The notes: generated from the sequence alone by a model not told the origin. Shown: positions 40,567 to 52,162, counted from the first letter of the stretch. The stretch is 64,000 nucleotides of DNA from Lampris incognitus (GCF_029633865.1 NC_079219.1:11653420-11717419); one strand, 5' to 3'. Numbers and translations: made by a program.

Positions 40567-43500
40567 CCTGTGATGGCCTGGCAGCCTGTCCAGGGTGTCT
40601 CCCCACCTGCTGTCCAGTGACTGCTGGGATAGGCTCCAGCATCCCCGTGACCCTGGGGGCAGGATAAGCGGTTTGGATAATGGCTGGATGGATGGATGGA
40701 TGGATGGCAAAAAAGCATTACATATAAATTTGGTCTGACAAATTTGCACAATTCTGATTTTCCTGACAGGTACTTATAGTGAAAATAAAAAAAAACAACT
40801 TTAAAATACAACATTATGGGCATGAACATTAGTAAGTAAATGCTTAGCTGAATGACACCCATGGTTTTGACCGACAGCATAACTCCTTATCTCTCCTCAT
40901 GACATGGAGCATGACCTGTCACTCCAGGTCAGGGAGACGTCGCCTTCCTTTCCAGTAGATGACCTTAGTCTCCGTTCTGTTCCCCACCCTTAAACTCTGT
41001 GTGTGTGTGTGTGTGTCTGTCTGTCTGTCTGTCTGTGTGTGTGTCTGTGTGTGTGTCTGTGTGTGTGTAGGGTCACTGCGTAACAGGGGATCTCAGGCCA
41101 GGTGTTTTAGTAACCTGGCATTAGCATGCAGGGAGCTGAAAAACAACCAAGAGGCAGCAGAGAACTTCTTGCATGCCCTGCAGGCTTTCAGAGACACAGG
41201 TACCTGTCTGTCTATCAGCACCTATCCATCTGCCTGTCTGTCTATCCATCTGTCTGACAATCCAGCTGTCCCTGTGTCTGTCTGTCTAATTTGCCTGTCT
41301 GTCCATTTGTTTGTCCGTCTGTCTGTCTGCCTTTGTGTCTGTCCATCCATCCGTCTCAAGGTTTGTCTCCATCACTCTGTTTATTAGTACGCCCGTCAAT
41401 GTCCATCTCATCCTTTATGCCCTCACTGTGAAGAGTGTTAATACGTACGTGTGGAGGGTTAAAGAGAGAGGGGGGGGGGCGAGAGCGAGACAGGAGGTTC
41501 TCTCTATCCTCTAATGTTCTGTTTTAGTCACAGCTGAACTTAATTATGGCTCTCCTGATATTCTCTCTCTCTCGCTCTCTCCCCCCTCTCTCTTGCTCAC
41601 ACACACACACACACATTCTTCTGTTCCTCTTCCTTTTGAACTCAGTGTTAATGAGTGCTGAGGACACAAGACTCATTACTCTTTAGATGAAATTAAAGTG
41701 AATAACACCAGCCAAGAATTTGGTCTTTTCTGCCAGTCACTGACCACCCTATTCTATTGTAAACATCCTATTCTATTCTCAGCAGCCTGTTCTAGTCCAT
41801 TCTACTGTAAACATAAGATGATGGAAACATGATCTATTGTAAAGGCCCCTTTCTTTTGTAAACATTCTCTTCATTCATAAATCTCGTGTTCTATTGTAAA
41901 CATCCTGTTCTATTCTCAATGTCATCATCGTCATCATCATCATCAGTTCCGTAACCTGATGCCTCAACAGGTTGAGTCATCATTGTGTTTTAGTGGGGGG
42001 GGGGGTACCTGGTAGTCCCTATCTCCTCCCCAGGTATGGATGGCCGTTGGTTCACAGAGGAACTTATCCACCCTTTGACAGGTTTTGTTTTTAGTCCTGC
42101 TGGGTGTCCGCAAACCCTCCTCACAACAACCCAAAGGTTGAAGTGGGGGTGCCGGTTTAGTCGCCAATGACCCGGCAGTTGCAGTTTAACGTCGTACCCA
42201 AGACCGTTCTCAATATACAGTTGTATTATAAACATCCTTTTCTATAGTAAACATCATCTTCCATCATAAACATTCTGTTCTACTGTAAAACTCCTGCTCT
42301 GTTTTAAATCTATTGTTCCACTGTAAACATTCTATCACATTCTAAACATCCGGTTCTATTCTAAACATCTAAATGACTGTAAATTAGTGACGATTGTAGA
42401 TTATTCTGCAAATGGTACCTGTCCTTTTGATGGCTCACTGTCTGTCTGTCTCTCTGTCTCTGCAGGAGATCACCCTGGTCAGCGTCAGGTGTGTGAAGCT
42501 TTAGGTGAGACCTACTTTACACTGAGAGAACTACATAAATCCATCCAGTACTATAAACAGGCCCTGGCTGCTCTCCCACCCTGCCAGGTAAGTTCTTCAC
42601 AACACCTCAACTCAGCACAAGTCCACTACTGTTCAGAAGCAAGAAGGAATGAGATGAGAATAGAGGGGATGGAGCGGACAGTTTTTGTAAAGCGGACATT
42701 CATATAAAGTGGATAGTCTTTATAAAACGGTCTTTAGAGAAAGATATTGTTGTAGAAGGGACAACTTCAGTCTTTACACTACTGCTGCTCTTTGGCTCCA
42801 CCTCATTGAAGATCTTTTCTTTTTAACAGTGAGGGGTCACAGCATTTGTCAAGGCATTGGTCTCATGTCTGTATGAGGAACAGTTGACTGCAGTAGTATA
42901 ACAGAATTGAGGAACAGATGGATTCTCTCTCTCTCTCTCTGTAGGACTGGTGTGTGTCAGTGCAGGAGCGTCTGGTAAACAAGCTGACGACAGCACTGCA
43001 GCAGCAGCTGTATCTGAGTCTGACCGGAGGACTGCAGGTCTGTAACAACACCCCAGCTGCAGTAAAACCAATAAGAATCCACCAGATAGTGGAAGGAAGC
43101 TCCAGGGTCCGGTTTACATCCCAAAACTGCACACTCTACCATGTGTGCTTTCAAAACTTCCACTATGCTAATGAAAACTCGCCGTCTGTACTGACAAGTC
43201 CACTCTGTGCAGGAGGTTTCGGGTTTCTTTGCCCACCCCTCATTTGCATATTAGACAGCGATTGGCTTTTGGATTTATGACATACCAAATCTAGCTCGTA
43301 CACTTGAATCTCAGATTTTAGGGAAGTGCACAGACAGTTGCTCCTCCGGTACAGGAATGTGGAAACACCGCTCTAGCGACAAACTCTGCACAGACGCAAG
43401 TCTGTGTAGTCAAGGTCAGACATTTTAGGGGACAAAAACATAAGAAAAACAGATTTTTGAGTGGAGGCGTACTTTAACAAGTAGACTCGTTATTTATTAC

Positions 43501-45808
43501 AAACCACTTTCGACCATATTGGGCGACCGGTTTAAAATTAGTTTGAAAAAGTGATTTGGCAAAATTCACAGACCCTGGGAAAAGAAAGGGAGGAAAAAAT
43601 TTGGTTCAGGGTCTTTTACCTTCATCTCTGTTCAGTGAATTAATCAGTGCTTAATCAATGAAGAAGTTGATTGCTTTATAGCACCAGCAGGAAGCCAGCT
43701 GTAAACATAGTTTAAATAATAAGACAATAAGGACATCCTGGTTCAAATCCCTGTGTTAACTCTGGCTTGGTCAGGCGTCCCTACAGACACAATTGGCCGT
43801 GTCTGCGGGTGGGAAGCCGGATGTGGGTATGTGTCCTGGTCGCTGCACTAGCGCCTCCTCTGGTCAGTCGGGGTGTCTGTTCGGGTGGAGGGGGGTGGGG
43901 AATAGCATGATCCTCCCACATGCTACGTCCCCTGACGAAACTCCTCACTACTACTACTACTTTCAGCTGCTCCCGTTAGGGGGCGCTACAGCGGATCATC
44001 CGTTTCCATTTCTTCCTGTCCTCTGCATCTTCCTCTGTAACACCAGCCACCTGCATGTCCTCCCTCACCACATCCATAAACCTCCTCTTTGGCCTTCCTC
44101 TTCTCCTCTTCCCTGGCAGCTCCATATTCAGCATCCTTCCCCCAATATACCCAGCATCTCTCCTCCACACATGTCCAAGCCGTCTCAATCTTGTCTCTCT
44201 TGCTTTGTCTCCAAACCGTCCAATCTGAGCGGTCCCTCTAATATACTCGTTCCTAATCTTGTCCTTCTTCGTTACTCCCAGTGAAAATCTTAGCATCTTC
44301 AACTCTGCCACCTCCAGCTCCGCCTCCTGTCTTTTCGTCAGTGCCACTGTCTCCAAACCATATAACATAGCTGGTCTCACAACCATCTTGTAAACTTTCC
44401 CTTTAACTCCTCACTGTCAGGCGAAAAGAAGGGGCGACTCCACAGAGGAGGCATGTGGTAGTCTGCAGCCCTCCCCAGATTGGCAGAGGGGGTGGAGCAG
44501 TGACCGGGGAGGCTCGGAAGAGTGGGGTAATTGGCCGGATACAATTGGGGAGAAAAAGGGGGGGAAATCCAATCAATAGATAGATAAATAAATAAACAAA
44601 CAAATAAATAACACAACATGCAGAGAAGATCTCACACACCAAGTTTTGTTTGAAGTGATCATCTTTAACTTATTCATATGGTGGAATGTCTGTTTCGTTG
44701 CTACCTATCGCGACTACGATTCAGTTTACTCTCAGTCCATGAAAGCCTTTGCTTTTGAAAGTGTCTGCATTTTTAAAAATGGTGTTGGTACAACACTTTC
44801 CGTGAAAACAATTTTTCAAGCTGCCCATATGAACCATGAAAAGGAACTGAGGCATTGCACTCCAGTCACTAGCAGCAGTCGGCCGACAAGAGAGGACTGT
44901 CACAACTTCCGGTTTGGGTTGCTGTCACAGGACCATGGGTCACGCCTCGATGCCAAGTATGGGGTCAGTCAGACGAAGCATCAATTAACTACAGATGTGT
45001 TTGTCAACTTGGCCCGCCCTACCCCAAAATCAACTGACACATGGCAGCCATACTGTGTACACAACTCTAACCATGTCTCTGTGTGTGTGTGTGTCTCACT
45101 GTTTTTTTCTCTCTTGTACTCTGTCTCTCTCTCTGAACAGAGAGGGAAAGGTCCACATGTCCCGCCACCTAGAATGACTGACAGGTAGGTCCCAGCCAAT
45201 CAGCACCACCGTGAGCATTTAACACCAGCGAGGTTCCCACGGTAATCAAGCTGCGTTTCCAACAGGCTAACAGACATCCCGGTTTCACGGACAGGGCGGC
45301 AACTCCTGGGCCAAGCCTCTGATTCCAGTCTTCCATCCTACTCTCAAAACAGCCCTGAAGTGACAGGTAAACACACAAATGGTGCTCTCTCAGTGTAGTT
45401 TTAGTGCTGGAGTGCCGCTCTCAGTAACAGTGTTTATCCCATGTTGCCACAGACAGTTGACTCAGTTCAGCTGGACACAGCGTTTAGTGGGAGAAACGTC
45501 TCATCACTCACCTCCTCAGTCTCAACTGACTGCAGGCACCCCCACCCTTATAAGCAACACAGTGGCATAACTGGTTGGTTGGGGCTGAGGTGGGGGGGAT
45601 ACCTGCGGTCAGCTGAGACTGAAGAGGTCACTTGGATGAGTGATGAGGCGTTTCTCCCACTAAACGCTGTGTCCAGATGAACTGATGCAACTTCCTGTGG
45701 TTTCCTGTATTATTGAGCACGCATCAAAAAAAGACATTTCCTGTTTGTGAGTGCAGGGCGGAGCCGTGTGGACACGAATAAGGAAGCAGATGATTGTGGG
45801 TAAGCTGT

Positions 45809-45862
<54 letters not shown>

Positions 45863-46711
45863 CAGTTTAAACATGCAGCCAGTTTTACTTTTCTTCCTAC
45901 AGCCCTAACCTTGTTCAATTTATGTGTGTGGGGTGAGCGGGTGGGGGTGGGGGGGGTCGACCTTTAACCACTAACACCTCCACCTCTCTTCTTCTTACCA
46001 GGAAAGTTTCTGATGGTCTTTCCCAGCAGCTGGAAGCGGATCATCAGAACCAGACTGCCTGGATCCATCCAGCAAACAGTAACGCTAGTCAGTCTTGTTC
46101 AGTCCAGTTCTTTATAAATCCCTTGATGGTCCCATCCTTCTGTCAGTGGGGCTGTTCCTCTGAGACTCTGTTGGAGCCGAACCCAAAAGAGGTCCAGCAA
46201 AGGTGGAACCGTTTAGACACGTAGGATGAAAGGAAGTTTGCTGTACCAGCTTGTTGTCGGTTGTTTAATCACTGAGGTAATCTTTAATAATAACGTGGGT
46301 GAAAAATACGTCTTCGCCGCCGGTTTGCCATTAAGCTAACAGGAAGCTACCTGCCCCGACACTAAAGGGAACAATGAGAATGTGATTGGGGGAACTAGAC
46401 CACACAAAATATTCTGCTTATCACAGAGGAAGTGGTTCTGAGCATAACACTGACGTTTGTTTTGTAGGTGAACGTCCACCTGAACCGCCACACCCCAACA
46501 GGTAATGTGCGTCTTGTCCAGTTCGCATCTATTAGCAGGGGCTAATCAGTATGGTAGCTGGCCTGCTCTGAGTCCTCATTGGTGCTTGTTTTGTTTCAGA
46601 GAGCCCTCACTGGCCCAGGACCCAGAGAACCAACCCACCGGACGGGCTGATGGCAGCCGGGCCACGCGTCACTTCAGAAAGTGGACGTCTCGTTTTTGTA
46701 CCGTCATGTGA
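37498..46711 (+). CDS. ttc24: Tetratricopeptide repeat protein 24 (TTC24)
   Basis: A TPR scaffold of unknown biochemical role; TPR helices usually bind peptide partners. Proposed exons: 37498-37692, 38237-38530, 39197-39398, 39774-39980, 41071-41199, 42466-42587, 42945-43037, 45141-45184, 45266-45366, 45757-45799, 46002-46078, 46468-46501 and 46600-46711. They join in frame to 550 residues (human protein about 582). Eight or nine TPR units fill residues about 34-390, for example FNLGAAYIEMGRPEKGLDFL, LQNLGAALNSLGRYHQALDY and ALGETYFTLRELHKSIQYY; spacing and wording follow mammalian TTC24 as I recall it. The tail (415-550) is polar and proline-rich and ends FCTVM, a possible class I PDZ ligand. 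The start ATG has G(-3)/G(+4). The first seven exons are secure, though exon 2 could start at 38243 instead. The five tail exons 45141-46501 rest on splice signals and frame only. Its position divergent from iqgap3 supports orthology. Confidence 0.83.
38531..39196 (+). other. ttc24 intron 2
   Basis: No gene. Contains a GT microsatellite at 38914-38951; otherwise apparently unique sequence. Confidence 0.6.
40280..40708 (+). mobile_element. DANA/mermaid-like SINE in ttc24 intron 4
   Basis: Head GGCGGCACGGTGGCGCAGTG, B-box GGTTTGAGCCC, internal (GT)n at 40490-40561, tail GGATAAGCGGTTTGGATAAT and (GGAT)n. A segment of the body is shortened near 40427. Confidence 0.85.
41000..41068. repeat. (TG)/(TCTG) simple repeat at the ttc24 exon 5 acceptor
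   Basis: The TG-rich tract runs into GTGTGTGTAG, the acceptor of the exon starting at 41071, so it replaces a normal polypyrimidine tract. Confidence 0.9.
41200..42465 (+). other. ttc24 intron 5
   Basis: No gene. A (CTGT)-rich stretch (41205-41350) and a block at about 41935-42200 that looks like a mid-repetitive fish sequence (GCCAATGACCCGGCAGTTGC). Confidence 0.45.
43739..44565 (+). mobile_element. tRNA-derived SINE (CATCCGGGTAGCG family), copy 4, split by a LINE insertion
   Basis: Starts at the B-box (GGTTCAAATCCC; head missing), runs to AACTCCTCACT at 43949, is interrupted, and resumes at 44405 through the ATTGGCCGGATACAATTGGG tail. In ttc24 intron 7. Confidence 0.85.
43950..44404 (-). 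mobile_element. 5'-truncated RTE-type LINE nested in a SINE
   Basis: Only the 3' part is present: minus-strand frame 44386-43976 encodes the RT C-terminal region (AELEVAELKMLRFSLGVTKK; RRLGHVWRRDAGYIGGRML). It ends with the CTAACGGGAGCAGC-type terminus and AGT repeats. Flanked by the 11-bp duplication AACTCCTCACT at 43939 and 44405. Its one long frame is intact, suggesting a fairly recent insertion. Confidence 0.92.
44566..45140 (+). other. Remainder of ttc24 intron 7
   Basis: A plus-strand frame stays open from 44646 into the exon at 45141, but it resembles no protein I recognise and contains simple-sequence residues near its end, so I treat it as intron. Confidence 0.5.
45455..45690. repeat. 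TTCATCTGGA-family palindromic repeat, copy 3
   Basis: Arms of about 95 bp in inverse orientation: GACTCAGTTCAGCTGGACAC / GTGTCCAGATGAACTGATG at the ends, AGTGGGAGAAACGTCTCATC / GATGAGGCGTTTCTCCCACT further in. In ttc24 intron 9. Confidence 0.8.
45810..45860. repeat. (AC)n microsatellite in ttc24 intron 10
   Basis: Starts about ten bases after the GTAAGC donor of the exon ending at 45799. Confidence 0.95.
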
Positions 46712-46804
46712 CTGCGGTACTTAGAGGTTCTAGGGACTGCTTCCACGTCAAGGCCTTTACTCCGGGATACCTACCGCCGACCCGCTCTGGAATAATCCAG
46801 TCAG

Positions 46805-46867
46805 AATAAAAGCCGTTCTGTTTTAAAGACTCTGGGAAGACCTCGGAACAGACCAGGAGGCAATAAA
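46805..46867 (+). other. ttc24 polyadenylation signals
   Basis: Two AATAAA hexamers at 46805-46810 and 46862-46867, 94 and 151 bases after the ttc24 stop codon. The expected 3'UTR is therefore short. Confidence 0.6.
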
Positions 46868-46869
46868 GA

Positions 46870-46952
46870 AGAACGTCCGTTACCTTTAATGTCAGCTGGT
46901 CTTTAAATCCACGCCGTAAACTGTATTCATTATTCTGTCATTTCTATCTGTT

Positions 46953-46983
<31 letters not shown>

Positions 46984-47905
46984 TCGCACATACACAAGCA
47001 CACACAGTATTTAGACACTACTAACACAGCTGGATTGAACAGCGAAGCTCTGACATTTCAACTTTTGCATTCTTCACTTGCTGAGTGGAACATGGCCAAA
47101 AGAAGTATGTATTGATCAGGAGTCAATCTTACGGAGTGAAGGACTCGATGTCACATGGTGATGAGTTGGTTTTACTGTCCAGACACAGACGACAGGTGTT
47201 TTGAGTGCCCATGGCTTCTGCTTTCTAAGGAATTAGTCATTCTGTGCTAATCTGATTTTCTAAAGGGCACATCATTAATCAAAACTAAAGCAGGGTCCCA
47301 TTAAACTCAACCTTCACCGTTAAATGCTGCTGGATAATTGTGTTGCCGGGACACACTCGTTACTGTCAAGTCAAGTCGTATAGCCCAAAATCTCAACATA
47401 GGGGCTTTCATCATCATTGGCGGTCACTTGGGGTTGAGTATGACCGTCCTCTCTCTGGGTCCTCAGGTGGGTGTAGAGGCCGATCCTGGAGCCGCATAAC
47501 GGGGGGGGGGTGCCTGTGTGTGACGGAGAACCAAGATGATTGGGAACCACCCTCTGTTGCAGCCTTCATCCACTTTTCACTGCCGTTGTGACCTGGAGAC
47601 ATCTTCCACCAGTTCTGCCATTGAGGTCTTTGTTGGATCGCGCTTCATCTGGAACCTCCCTCTTGACCGATCCACCTCTGGTGACCCTACCAGGAGCCAA
47701 GCTCCAGATGACATAGCTCTTGGGATCATTGGTACACGCAAGCTTCTCCACCACGACAAGGTGGTGATCCAGGAGAAGCCAAGTGGCTTTACATTCGCTA
47801 CAATATACAACAGTATACAACAATATACGACATAGCGGTATAGGACACCTTCTGTCCTTGGACCCTGAATCAGGAAAATGCCACAAGAAAAACATTATTG
47901 GGTAA
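46870..47905. other. Intergenic downstream of ttc24
   Basis: Contains a CA microsatellite (46954-46980) and, from about 47360 to 47835, moderately GC-rich sequence with several open but unconvincing frames. Its wording (CATCATTGGCGGTCACTTGG; AAGCTTCTCCACCACGACAA) looks like a mid-copy fish repeat. No exon structure seen. Confidence 0.35.
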
Positions 47906-47914
47906 ATCAAAGAA

Positions 47915-48085
47915 AGTTTAATCAGTTCATCTGGATACAATGTTTATTGACAGATAAAGATTGTATCCATTGTAACATTGCATATGTTTATTGACAGATA
48001 CGTTTCATCACTGCATCCAGATGAACTGATTCAGCTTTCTCTGGTTTTCTTACCTGGATTGTTGAGCATGCATCAAGACAGAAGA
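47915..48085. repeat. Dispersed palindromic repeat (TTCATCTGGA family), copy 4
   Basis: Begins with AATCAGTTCATCTGGATACA and ends with the inverted form TGCATCCAGATGAACTGATT, with two internal copies of GTTTATTGACAGATA. It is related to copies at 16257, 27967 and 45455. Confidence 0.6.
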
Positions 48086-48239
48086 GAGATCCGTCTTCCA
48101 GAATGGACAGACATGCAATAGCTATAAGTGTCAAATGCACAAAAATAACAGAATTATAATGTAAGATCGTAGGTTACACAGAGCGAGGTAACGTACAATA
48201 TATACAGTTGATGCGTAAAATAAAATGTGCTGGATAATA

Positions 48240-48715
48240 AAATTGTAAGGAGAGAGTGCACAGCAGATTTAGTGAACCAAGACGCCAGCCCAGACAGCAT
48301 CCGGATGTGGGCCACTTCAGGCAATGATGTGGCACTGATGGCCTTCTTCTGGCCCAGACAAAATGGATGTGAGCCTGAAGTGGCCCGCATGTATAATAGC
48401 AAATATGGGCCAAATATGCCAATTCAAATGTGGGCCTTTTTTGACAAAGATGCGGTGCTCTCGGCAACATGTAATCTGGATGTGACCCTGAAGTGGCCTG
48501 TGTGGTAAATGGTGAATATGGCCCAAATATCACAAAACAAATATGGGCCACTTTTGGCAAATATGTGGCACAAGCGGCATTGCTATGGCTTGGTTCTGGC
48601 CCAGATCTGGCAAGCAGGAGCGGACCGCCCAAGTGCATCATTCCACGTGGTATGCGGGCCAGATGAAGTGTCAATTTTGCTATCTGGGAGGGACCCCAAA
48701 GATGCAGTCAGACTG
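48240..48715. repeat. Internally repetitive GGGCCA-rich repeat
   Basis: Short degenerate phrases recur several times: ATGTGGGCCACTTCAGGCAA, TCTGGCCCAGACAAAATGG, GAGCCTGAAGTGGCCCGCAT, AAATATGGGCCAAATATGCC. No convincing coding potential. Probably a dispersed fish repeat; I cannot name the family. Confidence 0.5.
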
Positions 48716-49023
48716 TAAAGAAAACAGAAGTGAAAGCAGCGACTGGTTTCAAGTTTCTGTCACTTTGAGCTTGTATTGAAGACACACACACACACACACA
48801 CTGTCATTATAATGATCTCCCTCCGAGTCACATTCTTCAGGCGTAACCAGATCATCTGGGGAGAAACTTGTTTTTCCAGATAATGTCTTTTTAGGCGGCA
48901 ACTCTGCCCAAATGAAGACAAAGTCTCCTGGAAATTAAGCCCTTGTATGGAGGGTAGTGGTCGTGGTGGAGGTGGGCATACTGCTACCTAGACGGTAGAT
49001 CACTGAGGAGGAAGTAGCTGTAC

Positions 49024-49384
49024 TCCATCCATCCATCCATCCATCCATCTATCATCCAAACTGCTTATCCTGCTCTCAGGGTCGCTGGAGCCTATCCCAG
49101 CAGTCATTGGGCGGCAGGTGGGGAGACACCCTAGACAGACCACCCCCCTATTCACACCCAGGGACAATTCAGTACGGCCGATTCACCTGACCTACACGTC
49201 TTTGGACTGTGGGGGGAAACCGGAGCCCCCGGAGGAAACCCACGCAGACACGGGGAGAACGTGCAAACTCCACACAGAGGACCACCCGGGACGACCCCCA
49301 GGGTTGGACTACCCCGGGGCCCGAACCCAGGACCTTCTTGCTGTGAGGCGACCGCGCTAACCGCTGCGCCACCGTGCCGCCCCC
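49024..49384 (-). mobile_element. DANA/mermaid-like SINE, minus orientation
   Basis: Starts with the reversed (ATGG)n tail, continues through the inverse body (ACACGTCTTTGGACTGTGGG; AACGTGCAAACTCCACACAG) and ends at the reversed tRNA-like head (CGCTGCGCCACCGTGCCGCC). This is the least decayed head of the family here. Confidence 0.85.
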
Positions 49385-49589
49385 CACTGAAAACAATGGG
49401 GACTTTTATGTGTCGGTCCAGTATCACGGTGTGAACCGAGGCAGATGATCCTCTGCATGGAGACGCGAGACACGCGTTACAGACATAAATGTCCCGTGCT
49501 GGTAAAATAAGAGAGCAAGTGGCTGCGTGGGTACCACCTCTAGGAGCCATGGCTAGTGGAGGAAAACTACCCACCATCACTTTCGCGTC

Positions 49590-49963
49590 TTTTCCCTTCA
49601 TCGTTTCTTCTCTTCATCGTTTCTTCTGCGCCGCGCCGCTTTCTCCGGCCGGCACCTTGTGAGACACGTCATTTCCCAGATGTGGCTTCCCTGCAGCAGC
49701 AGCAGCGCCTCCGCGTTTCATAACGCACATCTATCTCGCCGCTAACACGCACACACGCGCGCACACACACGGGCGTGCGCACACGTACGCGCGCGCGCAG
49801 ATACCCACCCATCCAATCTCAGCGCCCCCCCCCCCTTCCTGGTGGTTTTGCTGCAGTCTTTGATGGGAGGTTTGATCGGAGCCGGTGGAAACGGAACCGA
49901 GAGCGGAATCAGTTTTGGAGCGTGTCGAGAGGAACCGTTCTCCACACAGCAGACCTCCACAAG
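49590..49963 (+). promoter_or_regulatory. CpG-rich stretch with possible noncoding first exon of gnrhr
   Basis: CpG-dense sequence (GCGCCGCGCCGC, TCTCCGGCCGGC) runs into a purine-rich segment ending CCACAAG|GTAAGA, a consensus donor after 49963. The first gnrhr coding exon is preceded by TTCACAG at 54534-54540, so a leader exon here spliced to 54541 would fit. An unrelated transcript is equally possible. Confidence 0.35.
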
Positions 49964-50500
49964 GTAAGATACACAGGTCAGCATCTCCTCCTCCTCCACC
50001 TCCTCCTCCACCTCACCATCTACCCGCCATCTCCTCCGACTCCATATCACCAGCTCATCTCGTCACTTGTCATTACCATTGTTATCATTATCATAAGTAT
50101 CTTTTTCTTCTACTATAAATAGAAATGGGGGGTTATAACGGCTCCCTGGTAACTGCAGAGGTTGACCGGGGTTCAAACTGCTGCCCTTGCAGTTTTCTAC
50201 ACAGTTTTCCAGGACCGGCAGCTCCGCGGTGGTTACAGCGAATTATTCAAAAAATACAATAACAATTCACCGGTGATTTCAGCTATTGGACAGCATTCAT
50301 GCTAAAACCCTGCAGAGGTTAGAGCATGTCACACACACTGACCACCCACCCGCGCTCAGATGTGTGTGCGCGTGCGCGCGCGCGAGCGAGCTACTGATGG
50401 GTGATTTGACGGGATGAGACAGCAGGAAGCTCGGGTCCGCTTCCGAGCCAACTTTCATTCAATTTTAAAACCCTTCCAGTCGAGCCGTGCGTCCGACCCG

Positions 50501-50508
50501 TGACGTCA
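50501..50508. promoter_or_regulatory. Consensus cAMP response element
   Basis: A perfect palindromic TGACGTCA inside GTGACGTCACG. It is about 4 kb upstream of the gnrhr start codon. CREB/ATF use is inferred. Confidence 0.45.
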
Positions 50509-51362
50509 CGTCTTTAAGCAGACCCGCTCGTGGAAGAGTTTTGCCCCTCTCTCATCGGGTCTGCCGGCTCCACTGACGTTTCTGATCCCGCCTTCAAATC
50601 CATTTGTTTCCCCCCTTCGGCTTTCTGAGCATACATAACACTTTGTTGCCTCCAGCTGCCTACCTCCGCGTACGTCCTTTCACATGTTGTGTGATTGTGG
50701 CGTTTCGGCTTTGCTCACTTCACGTCTCTGAAGTGCACTTGCTCAGTACTCTTGTTTTTTAAATACGGTGTATAGAAATAAACTTGACTTGACAGCTGAT
50801 CACGTGTATAGGTCACATTTGGGGTATGGAGGCAGCATTATTCCACAGCTATGTGGAAACTCGGGGGGGGAGGGGATGGGGGGCGCTGATCCAGCGAGTT
50901 GACTGTAAAGGGAGCGCGCCTGAGCCGCGTCAGTACACATGTGCTGGCGCAGGCCTACACATGGGAGCTACGTGGCTTCTTACCGCGAACCCAAACACAA
51001 TCGAGTCATCGCAACCACACAACACCAAATGTCCACATACTTGCTGCCCCCACATACTTGTTGCCCTGGACGGAGTGTGGACCAGCAAACCGTTTACCCG
51101 CAAATCCACACACCTTCGGATACACGGGGAAACGACCACAACGCCCGCACCGGATATGAGGCTCTCCAGGCGTTTGCACGAGGGAGGGAAATAGAGAAAG
51201 AAAAGAAAAAATGGGTGATTGTGGGGGTTTCCCCCCCCCTCTAGAATATGCCATAGCACACAAATGTCAACTTTGCTTGTGGTTAAAGGTGTGGGATCCT
51301 CATAAATATACATGAACCGAGGTGGTGCAGAGCTGAGATGCTGAATCTTGTTTAAATTAATC

Positions 51363-51364
<2 letters not shown>

Positions 51365-51444
<80 letters not shown>
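51365..51444. repeat. (GA)n microsatellite
   Basis: About 40 uninterrupted GA units, intergenic between ttc24 and gnrhr. Confidence 0.95.
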
Positions 51445-51451
<7 letters not shown>

Positions 51452-51687
51452 GAAGTGCGGCAGGTGTCTCTCGACCTGGTCTTTGCAACCTCAGAGAGGA
51501 GAAAATAGAAGTTCTCTCTTCTCTCAGAGCCACAGAAACAGCTGATACCTGGACATGAGGCCAGCTTCATCTTCATCTTCCTCTTCATCCTCACAACAAT
51601 CACGCCATCACTGAACTCCAAACTCTTCCTCCGCAGGAACCAGTATTTCAATTGCCAGTGACGATGTCAAGAATGCCCCACAACTCA

Positions 51688-51688
<1 letters not shown>

Positions 51689-51771
<83 letters not shown>
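51689..51771. repeat. (AC)n microsatellite
   Basis: About 41 uninterrupted AC units, intergenic, 250 bp from the GA tract. Confidence 0.95.
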
Positions 51772-51774
<3 letters not shown>

Positions 51775-52162
51775 TAGAAGTAGAAATGAAGCCTCACAGT
51801 GTGTGTACCTGGGGTTCCACACTCCATACTTCAGGCTGATGACCGCAGGCTTGTAATCAGGGTTTTACAATTTACAGGAAAGCCAAAGAGTGAAGAAGTT
51901 GTCAGGATTTTGGTTTTTTGGTTTTTGTGCTTGCGTCAGTGGTAAATATATATATGCAAGTGTCCATTTAGAGAAGATTTGTTTGAATTTGTAGTCCGGG
52001 TAGGCCTTTAGGTAGATCTGTGCATCAGGATTCAAATATCTATAATGCTGAACAACTCAAATGTCCAAACATAACCAGCTCACACATAAACCAAACATGA
52101 CACATGACAAGACTGTATCATGGTGCAACAGACAGACAGGGAGACAGACAGTCAGACATGGG

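Larger units (their letters stand above)
50600..52160. other. Intergenic with two long microsatellites
   Basis: No gene seen. Holds (GA)n at 51365-51444 and (AC)n at 51689-51771. Around 50870-51170 the sequence is C/A-rich and open in two frames but without splice logic or recognisable protein. Confidence 0.45.

Noticed and set aside
44646-45188. 180-codon open frame on the plus strand
   Set aside because: It runs through ttc24 intron 7 into the small exon at 45141, ends in simple-sequence residues, has no recognisable domain, and a good acceptor cuts it at 45140.
47566-47940. 124-codon open frame downstream of ttc24
   Set aside because: No domain, no splice logic, and the DNA looks like a mid-copy repeat.
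50826-51194. Open frames upstream of gnrhr
   Set aside because: Compositionally biased, several overlapping frames open at once, no family resemblance.
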